From Quercus robur (taxonomy: Eukaryota; Streptophyta; Magnoliopsida; Fagales; Fagaceae): DNA of 64,000 bases. The translations under genes and the position numbers were made by a program. Of this stretch, positions 33,162 through 44,758 are shown piece by piece. Every line of letters begins with the position of its first letter. The stretch's first letter is position 1. Where the stretch lies: contig NC_065539.1 in the NCBI RefSeq assembly GCF_932294415.1, positions 52,719,501 through 52,783,500 of the forward strand. The letters are read 5' to 3'. Under the pieces are notes generated by a model, which saw nothing but the letters and a program-made list of their open reading frames with translations, had not been told where the DNA came from and did not search any database.

Positions 33162-34160
33162 ATGCCTAGGAAGACTAGAGCCCATAGGACACCCTCCACT
33201 TCCTCTGAGTCTCCCTCTAGGAGTGAGTTGTTTCGGAATGACAAAAGTAGAGAGGTTTATGAGAAGCTGAACAGTAAGAGAAAGATTTGGGCTAAGCGTT
33301 CTGTTGTGTTAGATGAGCTTGATCCTGCCATTAGGGCAAACTTTGAGAGTAGAGGCTGGTTGTCTCTGTTGGAGGTAGATCATCCACCCTCGACTGCCTT
33401 GATTAGAGAGTTCTTCTCGAACCTCTCTTGCCACATCTATGATTCCAACACCCTTGTTAGGAATTGGATGCGAGGTGTTGAGTTCACCATTACCCCTAGG
33501 ATAGTGGCTGAAACTCTTGGGGTTCCGGTCGTTAGGGAGCTTGTCTATCCTTATAAGGAGTCTCCACCCCTTGATGACGTTATGTCATACATCACTGCGT
33601 CTTTTATCCAGTGGGGTTCTGATCCTCGGATCATGTTCGCTGAGCTTACTGAGACTACCTATCTTTTCTTTAGGATAGCGTGTCATTCTTTGTGGCCTAT
33701 TTCTCATCTCCACACCATCCCTCTTGAGTAATGAGTGTTTTTGTATGCCTTTGTTTCTGGTGCGTCTATTAGTTTTCCTCATCTATTTCTTAGTTCTTTG
33801 AACGAAGTTCATAGGAGTTCAGCTGTCACTTATGCTCTTATTCATCTTATTTTCATTCATAGGATTTTGTTGTTTCTTGGTTTAGTTGACTTCCCTGTTG
33901 GTGAGCCCATACATGTTATAGCTCCTATAGGGGCCACCTTCCTTAGGCAGAGGGCTGCTCATTTGAGAGTTGGCTCTGCGCGTCCTAGAGGTGAGTCTTC
34001 TGGTGCTGTACCCCCTCCTCCCTCTTTTACAGGTGCTATTACGGCTGAGACGTCTGGTGGTGCTGCTACTGATGCTGATGTTCCTCCACCGACTACTTCG
34101 GATGATTTAGACATTCGACGTATGTTGGATCATGTCTTGATCATTCAGGCGACTTATGGA
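33162..34160 (+). pseudogene. Second ORF of element I ('putative plant transposon protein' type)
   Basis: Starts MPRKTRAHRTPSTSSESPSR with a basic, serine-rich head, then a conserved core (LIREFFSNLSCHIYDSN, GVEFTITPRIVAETLGVPVV, HSLWPISHLHTIPLE), an S/P/T/A-rich linker and a short helical tail. The core resembles the plant family called Transposase_32 or 'putative plant transposon protein', whose function is not known. Present as a fossil with few breaks. Confidence 0.75.
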
Positions 34161-34765
34161 TAGATTTTGGTGGATGTGCTTGAAGAGATCCGTGCCTTGC
34201 GAGCAGAGTTGGCACAGTTTCGACGATCCTCACCGACACCTCCTTTTGATTGTGGATTTTGATTGCCCTTTGGCATTCCGTCACAAAAAGGGGAGTACAT
34301 TTAGTACATTTGGGACACTCGTAGAGTTTTTTGTTCTTAGGGGGAGAGTTTTTTTTGTTGTTGTTGGAGCTTATGGAGTTTAGATTGTGTCTAGGTGCTT
34401 CACTTTGTATTTACCTTTTTTAGCTCTTGATGTATTTTTGTTGGGTTATTCATGTTAGGGGGAGATACATTTATTGTTTTATATGTTTCTTGTTTCACTG
34501 CTTATTGATATATGTGTTTATTTTGTGTTGAGTGAAATCAAGAATTAATTTTGTTTACTTGTATTTTCCACACATGTGTTTATGCGATTTGTTTAGTGTT
34601 TCAGGAAATATACAGGTTGATTCAATTGAGCTGCTGTCTACACTTGCAACTGATGGATAGTAGTTAGGATTGGATTTGTTATAATGGGCATTTTTTGTAA
34701 AAGGCTTTTCTTTGTAAACTTTGAGCTTTTAGTTGTGTTTGTCACGGATTGCCAAAAGGGGAGTT

Positions 34766-35606
34766 TGTTAGGTTCTAAAGACTTAGGAACTAATGTATTT
34801 AGAACTCTAATGTGTAATGTTGGCAAACCATGATCAAAACAATTGTTAGTCGTGTTTAGACTTGCTCAAAGTGTGTGCATTGTATGTAAAGTTGGATTCG
34901 AGTGGCTGTAGAAGTATTAGTGACTTTCGGCCTGGCTCGATCGATCGAAGAACAGGCTCAATCGATTGAATCTCGGGCAGAATGTTTTTTTGCAGATTTT
35001 TCCAACTTAGCCCTAGCCTATTAAAACGTGTAGAGTTTTATGTTTTGCCCTAAGTATAAAAGGCAAACCCTAGCCACATTTTAGAGGTTGCTCTAGTTGC
35101 CGTGTGTGTGAATCTCTTGTGAGATCTAGAGGTGGTTTCCTTCACACATGCTTAGGATTATCAAGATGGAGATTTGATTGAGAGCTTGATGATCATTCAG
35201 TTGCTGCACTAAGAAGCTTAAAGAAACACAAGCAGGTGTGCTTGTACTTGCTGGAGAATCCAAGAAAGAAGGAGTCCGTGGTCTCAGAGCTTGTACGTGG
35301 TCGTGTCAGTAAGTTTCTACTGGTGGGTAGCAATAGGATGTTTGTGGTCTAAGTCCTATTGTAAAACTTCAATTCTTTCATAGTGGATTCAGGTTTACCT
35401 TGAGGATAGCTAGGTTAAATCCTCCCCAGGTTTTTACCGGTGTGGTTTCCTGGGTCATCATATCATTGTGTTATTTTTATTTCTGCTGCTATGCATGATA
35501 TGATTGTTTGATTGTGCTAACCTAGATCTGGAATTTGGACTAAGTAATAACTTGGCTAATTAACTAAGTTAATCTAATTGTGTTTTAAGGGATCTAAAAA
35601 CTAACA
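34766..35606 (+). repeat. 3' LTR of element I
   Basis: 841 bp, TGTTAGG...CTAACA, with TATAAAAGG at 35055-35063. The paired box TCGATCGATCGA near 34938-34950 is intact here. Confidence 0.92.
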
Positions 35607-35611
35607 ACATG

Positions 35612-35700
35612 GTTTCTGTTTTTGGTTAGTGACAGTGGTTTTGTGGTGAAATATATTTATAGCCCAAACTTTAACAAGGAGAGGATCTTTTCTCAAAGCC
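35612..35700 (-). promoter_or_regulatory. Orphaned CYP82 promoter and 5' leader
   Basis: On the plus strand 'ggtttctgtttttggttagt' and 'atatatttatagcccaaact' match the leader and TATA region of the intact CYP82 gene (55154-55215). The TATA part is at about 35650-35664. Element I now lies between it and the coding exons. Confidence 0.75.
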
Positions 35701-35712
35701 AACAAGCAAGCT

Positions 35713-35713
35713 A

Positions 35714-35747
<34 letters not shown>

Positions 35748-35870
35748 TTATTGGAATGTCATTTTATATCTCACGTACCCAATAGGGCTGGTTGAAGACA
35801 AGCAAGTGATGCAATACAATCGCTCCAAAATAAAAGAAAGCCCCACTTATGTGTGCGTATGTCTCTCTCT

Positions 35871-35914
<44 letters not shown>
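35713..35914. repeat. TA microsatellites
   Basis: Two (TA)n tracts (35713-35750 and 35874-35914) flank about 120 bp of other DNA. The second ends four bases before a Helitron 3' terminus. Confidence 0.85.
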
Positions 35915-35918
<4 letters not shown>

Positions 35919-36536
35919 TAGTCGTTAACCCGTGCGATGCATGGGAAAGGTATTGAGTACAATATAAAATTTAATCTTGGTTTATTTTACTACAACACCA
36001 AAATTGAATTTGTAAAATAAAATCATGTAGCTAAAACATTCGCTAACAGCTATACGTTTAAGACATTTATCAAAATATATTATTATTATTATTATTATTA
36101 TATCAACTTAACAGTATTTAAATATATGATATTCATTGAAATCTTCTAGACAATTTCAGATAATGGAAAAAATAAACTCAAAACAGAATACAAAACAGAC
36201 GCAAGTACCCTCTAATATAAATAAGATTAAACCAGAAAGCATGTAAGTTGCAGGGTTCATATTGAAAATCCCAAAGAGAAATTTTGGGCAGGGTTAACAG
36301 ACCATTGGCTAAAGCAATACAAGCCCACAGTAAAAGGTTTTTTTTTTTTTTTTGTTGTTGTTGTTGTGATAAAGGTTGAATGTTTTAGTAAAGCAGACCA
36401 TGCAAAATCAATACATCAAGTCATTTTGGGTAGCTCACAGTGAAAAGGTTAACTTAGTAGAACTACCAGGGAAAAAGAAAAAAAGAGCCATTAAAACCAG
36501 ATAGTGGACAAGTACAGGCTTGCATCAAGAAAGCTT

Positions 36537-36925
36537 CCACATGTAGACAAAACCAGTAACACTGCCAAAAACATGAGAAAACAACAGGTGGACAATCATG
36601 CATCCATCAAATAAAACCAATACAACAGGTGGACAATCATGCATCCATTAAATAAAACCAATACAACAGGTGGACAATCATGCATCCATTAAATAAAACC
36701 AATACACATGTAGACAAAACCAGTAACACTGCCAAAAACATGAGAAAACAACTGGTGGACAATCATGCATCCATCAAATAAAACCAATACAACATGTGGA
36801 TAATCATGCATCCATTAAATAAAACCAATACACACGTAGACAAAACCAGTAACACTACCAAAAACATGAGAAAACAACAGGTGGACAATCATGCATCCAT
36901 CAAATAAAACCAATACATGCTCAAA
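36537..36925. repeat. 41-bp minisatellite with higher-order unit
   Basis: The short unit is 41 bp and includes GGTGGACAATCATGCATCCA followed by AATAAAACCAATA. It occurs about six times. A longer unit adds a segment with GTAGACAAAACCAGTAACAC and occurs three times, the last with one change. AT-rich, non-coding, inside the Helitron. Confidence 0.85.
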
Positions 36926-37096
36926 AAAAAAAAAAAAAAAAACCCAAATTCTTAGAATATTTAACACCAACTAATCCTTCGTCACCTATTTTGTAAGGTC
37001 AGCTATATATTCTCAGCAGAAAATAGAACACCTTCTAATGGTGGTTACATTATTGTAAGAAAAGTTTAAATAATTTGTAACATAAGCTTCAACAGA

Positions 37097-37770
37097 TTAA
37101 AGGACTCTTTGTTTCCTCTTCCTCTTTTGTTGATCTGCAATAGGTGTGAGCTGTACATCACTTGCATCATTTGTAGGATTAGTATCTTCTTCACTTGGTA
37201 AGTTGTTGACAGAATCATTTGTAGCATCACCCATATAATACTGTTAAAAGAATATGGTGTAAATTGTATTATGATATGAATAAGTAACATTAAAAATATC
37301 TAATTTTTTTATTTAAATTTAATATAAAAGTACTCACATTACTTATTTGATCAATTTTAACTGAATTGTCAGTCTGTATAACAGGATCAAAAAGTTTCTT
37401 CACAGTGTAGATCTCCCATCCCTGTTTGAGGTTATAGTCATTGAGTTCCAATTGAAAGACAAATGTTTTCCCAATAAGGTTTGCTATTTGCATAGGCAGG
37501 TCAAACTCTTCAGGTACCTTGTAGAAATAGTAGGTCATAAACTCTAAGTTCAATTATACTAAAGAATATATTAAGTACTATTTATGAATTTCAAATTCTC
37601 ACTTGTGAAAATTTATTTATAAGTTCCTTTGCTGATATGTGGAGTAATTTTATAGCCGTAGAATCAAATAAAATGAATGTTGCCAATCCTGTGTCTTCTT
37701 CAACTTTTAGTTCAATTCTATACCTGAAAGAAGGCATGGTAGATATAATTTTAATTTTTTTTTTCTCTTT

Positions 37771-37830
<60 letters not shown>

Positions 37831-38006
37831 CTTTTATATTATACATACCTTGGGATTGGGAAGCCTGCCAGTTTGTTACAACGATCACACCACAAATGTT
37901 CACCTCTTGGTTTAACCTTTCTATGACATATTTCGCATGACATAAAGTACCAACCAAAAGCTATTTCAATTTTTGTAATCTTTCCATGGCAGGTGAAGAT
38001 AGTCTC
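37097..38006 (-). pseudogene. RPA70-like C-terminal gene fragment carried by the Helitron
   Basis: Four likely exons on the minus strand: 37849-38006, 37603-37723, 37338-37517 and 37097-37240, with GT donors and CAG or AAG acceptors. The first shows GWYFMSCEICHRKVKPRG followed by LWCDRCN, the C-x2-C...C-x2-C zinc ribbon of RPA large-subunit domain C. The second shows RYRIELKVEEDTGLATFILF, the third LIGKTFVFQLELNDYNL, both from the C-terminal OB fold. The last ends in a basic KRKRKQRVL tail. RPA binds single-stranded DNA; Helitrons often carry such genes, perhaps for rolling-circle replication. The N-terminal OB folds are not found, so only a C-terminal portion is present. A (TA)n tract of about 50 bp sits in the first intron. 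Confidence 0.78.
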
Positions 38007-38043
38007 CTGGAATTTCAAATTTATTCAATGATTTATTTGTAAA

Positions 38044-38532
38044 CTCACCCCAATCAGAAGGGCGCTCACAAAAAGCAGAAATAAGCTCGTCTTTGGTCAC
38101 AGTCCTTAGACGCTTACAACCGGGGTAGTCAGGATACTCTACCTTCAGGACATGGAGCACATCAGAGACAATCTTCGTTGTGACAACAATGCGCGTACCT
38201 CAAATGTGAGTAATGAAATGAGGTACTGAATAATCAAATCCATGTATGTTAGAGTAAAACTCCTGGATCAGCATGGATGGATAGGTGACTGGGACGTCAC
38301 ACAGTGACTCCTAACCCCGACTGTGAATGATAGTGGGTAGGTCAGTGTCGGAAAAGTCCGACAAAATAACTTGGCGTTCTGAATGAACGCCTCGTCTAGA
38401 GAAGTTCTCCAAGAAGTCCTTTCGGGCTTTCTCATCACGGAATCGAACAGAAGAGGGGGTGGGATCAGAAGAAGAAGACGCCCCAGAACGTAGAGGGTTT
38501 TGGGACGGAGTAGATTTATGCTTTGGTGCCAT
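38044..38532 (-). pseudogene. Second ORF of element III (Transposase_32-like), partial
   Basis: Starts MAPKHKSTPSQNPLRSGASS at 38532, then RFRDEKARKDFLENFSRRG and, further on, a YPDYPGCKRLRTVTKDELIS segment. This is the head and first half of the 'putative plant transposon protein' type. The rest is cut off at the junction near 38044. A fossil. Confidence 0.7.
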
Positions 38533-39484
38533 GACACACTAACGTAAACTAGAGAGTGAGGGGGGAAGAAAGAAACACTCAAAAAAGTCCCAAAACAATT
38601 CAAATATATCAAAATATATTGAAAAAAGAGTACGTATGCATGGGAATGCATGAATATGTGACATGCAAAGGAAAATTGCATCATGGGCTCAGCCTAATCC
38701 AATCCTACCAGCACACAGTCAGATAACATATATAACACACATCTAAATGCATGAAAATATAGTTATAATGCACATGAGATGCAATATATGAAGTTTTTAA
38801 GATCAAATCTTCAAAACCCATCCCAAAAATTTTGCAAAAACCTCTTTGATTTTGAAAAACCCCAAAATTTTCAAAAATCCTCAAAACTTAGGTTAGAAAT
38901 CATGAAATGCATGAAAATGAGTGATTTGGACACTTACCAAATGAAGAGAAACTTTATAAAGGTCGAAAATCTCTTGGGAAAGAGGTTTGGAGTGAGAAAA
39001 ATGTGTTTGGGAGGTGAAACGGTTGAGAGCAATTGAAAGAGATCGAGGAAAGTGAGATCCGAATCGGGCTGACCCTATTTATACAAGCTCAGTAATTCTC
39101 AACAGATCGAGAGGTATCGAAAGGTGTCAAGCTTTAAAGTGGGTCGACAAATGCAGCTATCGAGTAGGTGTCCAAGACAAAAGGAAGCTCAATGGATCGA
39201 GGATCTGTCAAGGAGCTATCAAGGGGACAAAAACTTTCTCGATTGATCCACCTAACTATCGAGAGGTGTCAAGATTGCAATAAAAAGCAACTGAAGAGCT
39301 CGATAGATAAGCCAGGTATCGAGAGGTGTCGAGGAGGTGTCAAGATTGCTTAAAAATAGTTTTTCAAGAAGAGAAAAACATAGATATGAATGCAATCAAA
39401 CATGCAACTCAACCAAGGATCCAAACAACATTTTGAACCCTCAAAATCATCTCTCAATAGAAAAATGATAAGCATTTTGATCCC

Positions 39485-39552
<68 letters not shown>

Positions 39553-40664
39553 AAGTCTAACCAATTTTATATTTCAAAAACAAGTCAAGATAGTTTAGTG
39601 AGCATACATTAACACATGTAAACCTTGTGATGTCCAAATCACATTGTACTTGCACATGTATCAAGAGTAGCAAAGAATATTGCGTGTTGTGTGTGAAAAA
39701 CATCGCAAGATTGCATAAGTGTCTACATGTTATGACGATTTGAGATATGAGAAAATCACTTTAACTCACACACAATCATAACTGTTTGATGGGGATTATC
39801 TCCTTCGAGGTACATCCTATAACTCCCACATCTCCTAGAATACACGCTTGCAATCATATTTAAAGCATTTTATTCTTTTTGCTTTTTATTTTCTTTGCAT
39901 ATTTTTCTTTTTGAGCAAATCATGCATGGGCATATAAGAGAGAGAAAAGAAATACCCAATTATGTTAAGCATTTTGACATTTCACTTTTGCTATGCTGAA
40001 GCATACAAATGTCATTTCATGATTGGCGGGCAATAGTGATGAGATGGTTATTTATGTCTTTCTCTTAGGATTTTTTAGTCATTCCTGTCAAAAAGAGTGA
40101 TACGAGTATTAAGTACAAGAGATCACTTAACCTTACTCATCACAAACACGAGGCACAAAGCTCACTTGCTTAGTTGTGCATAGAGATGCTCATCTAAGCT
40201 ACAAAAGATACAAAGTTTAGAAAACTTTGTTTCAATGGCCATCCAAGGTACACAAGTACCAATGTACACATAACACACAATGTTTTTGTATTTTTTCTAA
40301 TTTTTCAAAATTTTTTTTTATGAAAAACAAAATAGACCAAAACTGAAAAGAAAACAGATAAAAACAAATTAAACAAAGCAATGCATAAAACTAGACTGAC
40401 TCAAAACAATTAAGCAAAATACACAAGTAATGCAAACAAAAACAAGAAGATGAGAGGGAAAATGTGACAGAATCACTTGGTGCCATTTTCCTTCCACACC
40501 CTGGAAGAACCTTTTTGTTTGGCGAACCCTTGATCCGGTGGTAAGGGGGAAGAATTGAAACCGTTCAAGTTCGAAAGGAATATGAGGGCTTTGAGAAGAT
40601 TTCCAAGGGGAGCAAAAGAGGATGGAAACTGATTCTGGTTTCCAGATGCAATCATGTTGTTGCT
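38533..40664. other. Non-coding middle of element III with simple repeats
   Basis: It holds a degenerate ATCGAGAGGTGTCAAG-type repeat at 39100-39350 and a (CA)n run of about 59 bp at 39489-39547. The rest resembles, in reverse, the middle parts of elements I and II. No gene. Confidence 0.65.
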
Positions 40665-42220
40665 CTATTGAGTGGCTAACCACTTATAGCACTTAGGTCG
40701 AGTATGACTAGCTGCTCCACAATGATAACATAGATGCTGCTTCTTCTGTTTAGGATTTTGAGAGTTAGCATTCTTAGCCCTAGGGTTTTTAACTTCTTTC
40801 TTATCCTGCTTAGGGGGTGCTCCTAAGATAGATTTACCCTTGTCTATGTTCTCACTAGCTAAGTCATTTTTAACAACATTGTTCTCAGTTTCAATATTAT
40901 TAGTAGGAGGAACAAAAACAGTAGTACTAGTAGAAGCAATACTACGAGAAGAGAAATCATACCCTAAAACGGTTCGATCAAAATCAAATTTCTGAAGACT
41001 GAGCATCTCATTGAGCTTAGCGCTTGAAGTCCTTTACAGCTAAGCTCTGACTTGGAACAATTCTGCCTCAAGTTTCTTAGTCTTCTCAACCAAGAAATTA
41101 TTCTCAAACCTCAGTACTCTGATAGTCTAATTGGCTTCATCAAACTTTGTGGAAAGCTCTTCTCGTTCCATCACTAAGCTTCTTGGTGGTCAACCTATAC
41201 ATCTTCTTTTGCTTCTCTGAGACCTTGTATAACTTTACATAGGCTATGTGGATGTCATCTTGTTCATCCATCTTCTCAAACTTGGACTCCACCAATTCCT
41301 CTACTTCATCCACATCTTCAACAATCCCTTCAGTAGGATTGACAATGGCAGTGAAGGCATTTAGGATTCCATCATCCTTATTGTTGGAATCATCCTCAGG
41401 CTCGGTGTCACTCAATGTAGCAGCAAGTGCTTTGCTCTTCCCAATAGTCTTAAGATATGTGGGGCATTCTTGTTTCATATGATCGAAGCCTTGACACCCG
41501 AAGCACTTTGGTCCTGAGGGAACAGTGTATTGACCGCTATCCCTAGCATCCTTCTTCCCTTTGTCTTGGCTTTTGAATTGAGAGGAACTAGATTGCTTAT
41601 GGTCCTTGTCGAAGCCCTTCCCATTTGGCATTCTTCATGAACTTCTTGAATTTCCTTGTAATATAGGACTTCATCTTAGAATCTTCATCGTCTAAAGATT
41701 CATCAGTAACACTGCTCTTGGCCTTCAATGCTGTGCTTTTGCCCTTACCCAACTTGCCAATTCTTGTTAAATCTAACTCATAGGTCTGCAGATTACCAAC
41801 CAACTCTGTCAAAGGAATCTCGCCAATGTCCTTTAATTCCTTGATCATGGTGATCTTAGCATGGAATCTCTCAGGTAGAGATCTGAGCACCTTTCTCACA
41901 ATCTTGGGTTCAGGAATGGTTTCCCCAAGATTGAAGGCTGAGTTCACTATGTCCTTGAGCTTGGCATAGAACTCATCGAATGACTCATCCTCCTCCATCT
42001 TGATCTCTTCGAAACTTGTAGTGAGCCTCTGAAGCTTCGAATCCTTGACAGCCTTTGTTCCTTCATAGGTTGTCTGAAGGATGGTCCATACTTCCTTTGC
42101 AGTTTCAATGGAGGCTATCTTCTTGAATTCCTCATTAGTGACTACACTGAACAAAGCATTCAATGCCCCGCTGTTGAAGTTTGCCGCCTTGATCTTGGCA
42201 TCATCCCAATCAGCAGGCAC
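40665..42220 (-). pseudogene. Gag region of element III (UBN2 and two CCHC knuckles)
   Basis: Begins with a UBN2-type gag domain (AKEVWTILQTTYEGTKAVKD, FDEFYAKLKDIVNSAFNLGE), followed by zinc knuckles CFGCQGFDHMKQEC and CYHCGAASHTRPKC. It is the same type of gag as in element II. Broken in a few places; a fossil. Confidence 0.8.
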
Positions 42221-42438
42221 TTCCTTTGGCTTGGTCTAGCCTATCTCCACAGCTTGCCACACTTTCTCATCTTGAGACTGCAAGAAAGCTCTCATGCATA
42301 CTTTCTAGTATGCATAGTTAGTGCCATTAAATAAAGGAGGTATAATGAGAGATTGTCCTCTATCCATGACAAATAGGGGTCAATGGATCACACAGTAAAG
42401 GTTAACCCTAATCAGAGTGTGCCTACTCTGATACCACT

Positions 42439-43427
42439 TAATAGGCCATAAACGTATTGACCTCTTGTGATATATTAATTGATTAATTAGTCAAGTTTAT
42501 CAATTAATCAAATTAACATACAAAGCGCATGGTAGCACAAACAAATCACCAATAAACTAAAGTATGCAGTGAAAATTAAATTGACATGGTGATTTGTTTA
42601 CAAATGGGAAAACCTACACAACAAAAACCCCACCGGGTGATTTTAAGGTCACCACTCCTGAGAATCCACTATTATCAAAACAAGCGGTTATGAGTAAAGG
42701 AATCCTAGTACCTTTTATCAACCTACAGTTGAACCCTTACCCCAATACCCAATTGGATTTGTTCTGTAATGACAATCTCTCCTTGTAATGCACGGTTCCT
42801 AATATGTGACTAACCAATTGCACGGATCTCAATACGCGACTTCAATCACCAACTAGAGAAGGTTGTTGGCTGCAAAGTTCTTCAGTTCATCACACGATGA
42901 AGATCGAGAAGCTCTTTGGTTACAAAACCTTATGGTGCACAAACACAGCAGCTTCTTCACAAGAAAGATGAACTATGGCAAATTCTATCTATGGTCACAA
43001 TTTGCTTGAACAAATTTTGCTTAACACTTGTACAACTTGTATCACCTTTGACAGCTCTTAAAATAATCCTTTTATATGTCTAGGGTTGTGAGAAAAGAAA
43101 GCCCAAACATACAATCACGGATTGAATGAAAAACAGTCTTGAAAAACTAAAGTTCATAAACCTCGACAAATACTTATCTGTTGAGCTGCTGTCGAGCCAC
43201 GGGCTAGAACAGCTTTTCTAGGCTTGATAGATTGCTAGCTGTCAAGCTTTAATGAACAACACTTTTCACACTTGAATCTTGGACAGACTTGCATGGGTTT
43301 AACACTTGAACTTGAAACCTTGTTTCTTGAAGTATTAAACACATCCTAGATCTACCTAAATAAAAGTAAAGTGCGTTTTGTCAAAGGATTTGCCAATTAC
43401 ATAAAATAGTGACATATGTTCCTAACA
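42439..43427 (-). repeat. 5' LTR of element III
   Basis: On the minus strand it begins TGTTAGGAACATATGTCAC at 43427 and ends near CCTATTA at 42439, just before the primer-binding site. About 990 bp. The outer end is clear; the inner end is set only by the primer-binding site. Confidence 0.65.
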
Positions 43428-43845
43428 AGTGAATTACATATGTCCTAACAATCAACACTCATGATAAATATTCAAACCCACAAGCTCAACGTTTAAATTA
43501 TAATGCGGTTATTAGAAACCACGAGCATTATTTACAATACGGAATTCACGGTAAATGATTTACAAAAGCATTTTGAAGCTTGTCATATTGTTTCAAATAT
43601 TACAACTAATTGCCTAAAGGCCCATTGCAAGTATCTATGAAAAAACCCAAAGTATTCACTAACAAAAGTCCTTGAGGAATGAAAACTCATGGCAAACATT
43701 TGTTGTTAATGTCTATTTTGTAAGATGCACACAACCTGGCCCAAATTAACCAGTCCATGTAAGCAAGCCCAATCCAAAAGACACTAGCAAGAGGCAAAGG
43801 ATTGAGAGTGGACAACCAGCCCTTAACCAAAAAGCAACTAGAGAC
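43428..43845. other. Unassigned DNA between elements III and II
   Basis: No gene. Together with 51096-52130 it is the DNA into which element II was inserted. Its composition suggests an older LTR-type repeat, but I cannot identify the family. Confidence 0.35.
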
Positions 43846-44685
43846 TATTAGGTTCTAAGTACTTAGGAACTTATGTATTAGAACTCTAATTTGTATTGTT
43901 GGCAAACCATGATCAAAACAGGTTTTTAGTCTTGTTTAGACTTGCTCAAAGTATAGGTCTTTTGTGTAAAGTTGGAATCGAGCTGTTGCAGAATTCATTG
44001 TGCAATTTGGTTTGGCTCGATCGATTGAGAATTAGACTCGATCGATCGAAAGTCGGGCAAAATGTTTTTCTGCAGTATTTTCCAACTCAGCCCTAAGCCC
44101 ATACGTCATGTAGGGTTTTATGTTTTGCCCTAGGTATAAAAGGGAAACCCTAGCCACGTTTTTGTGGTTGCTCTATTTTGCTGTGTGTATGAATCTCTTG
44201 TGAGATCTGAGAGGTGGTTGCCTTCACACATGCTTAGGATTATCAAGAAGAAGATTTTATTGAGAGCTTGATGATCATTCAGTTGCTGCACTTAAGAGCT
44301 TAAAGAAACACAAGCAGGTGTGCTTGTATCTGCTAGAGAATCCAAGAAGTGTGTTTGTGGTCTCGGAGCTTGCACGTGGTTGTGTCAGTAAGTTTCTACT
44401 AGTGGGTAGAAATAGGATGTTAGTGGTATAAGTCGCTATTGTAAAACTTCGATTCTTTCATAGTAGATTTAGGTTTACCTTGAGGATAACTAGGTTAAAT
44501 CCTCCCCAAGTTTTTACCGATGTGGTTTCCTGGGTCATCATATCTTTGTGTTCTTTTTATTTCGCACTTTACATTGATATGATTATATGATTGTGTTAAC
44601 CTAGATCTAAAATTTGGACTAAGTAATCACTTGGCTAATTTACTAGATTAATTCAGTTGTGTTTTAAGGGGTCTAAAAACAAACA
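43846..44685 (+). repeat. 5' LTR of element II
   Basis: 840 bp, with GTATAAAAGG near 44132-44141 and a pair of CGATCGATTGAG / CGATCGATCGAA boxes at about 44018-44050. Confidence 0.9.
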
Positions 44686-44758
44686 AGTGGTATCAGAGCG
44701 GGTAGCTCTTTTGTTGAAGATTTTTTGATCTTTGAGCTGATCCTTGACCCCTATTTTC

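Larger units (their letters stand above)
29009..35606 (+). mobile_element. Non-autonomous LTR retrotransposon, element I (two-ORF, pol-less)
   Basis: LTRs of 842 and 841 bp (29009-29850, 34766-35606) begin TGTTAGG and end CTAACA, with a few percent difference, mostly C/T and G/A. Flanking pentamers are GCATG (29004-29008) and ACATG (35607-35611). The primer-binding site TGGTATCAAAG follows the 5' LTR after 2 bp, and a purine tract AAAAGGGGAG precedes the 3' LTR. Inside are a gag-like ORF with two zinc knuckles and a second ORF of the 'putative plant transposon protein' type. I find no protease, integrase, reverse transcriptase or RNase H, so it must depend on enzymes from another element. It inserted across the start codon of the CYP82 pseudogene. 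Broken in few places. Confidence 0.9.
35918..38006 (-). mobile_element. Helitron, 3' end and RPA-bearing interior (5' end not found)
   Basis: On the minus strand the hairpin CCCATGCATCGCACGGG (35929-35945) is followed by TTAACGA and a terminal CTAG at 35918-35921, next to a T. This is a Helitron 3' terminus. The same terminus occurs at 63345-63372. Inside are a minisatellite (36537-36925) and exons of an RPA70-like protein, a gene many plant Helitrons carry. I could not place the 5' TC end. Similarity changes to an LTR element near 38044, so the right boundary lies at or before that point, or the junction is a rearrangement. Confidence 0.75.
38044..43427 (-). mobile_element. Non-autonomous LTR retrotransposon, element III (truncated)
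   Basis: A minus-strand relative of elements I and II. The 5' LTR is 42439-43427, the primer-binding site GTGGTATCAGAG lies at about 42425-42437, gag ORFs lie at 40665-42220 and the second ORF at 38044-38532. The element ends abruptly near 38044 where RPA/Helitron DNA begins, and no 3' LTR is seen. No polymerase domains. Broken in several places. Confidence 0.8.

Noticed and set aside
36586-36925. CRISPR-like spaced repeat
   Set aside because: The units are contiguous without unique spacers and the DNA is a plant nuclear genome; it is a minisatellite.
39350-39547. Frame made of repeated Cys-Val residues
   Set aside because: It is the translation of the (CA)n microsatellite.
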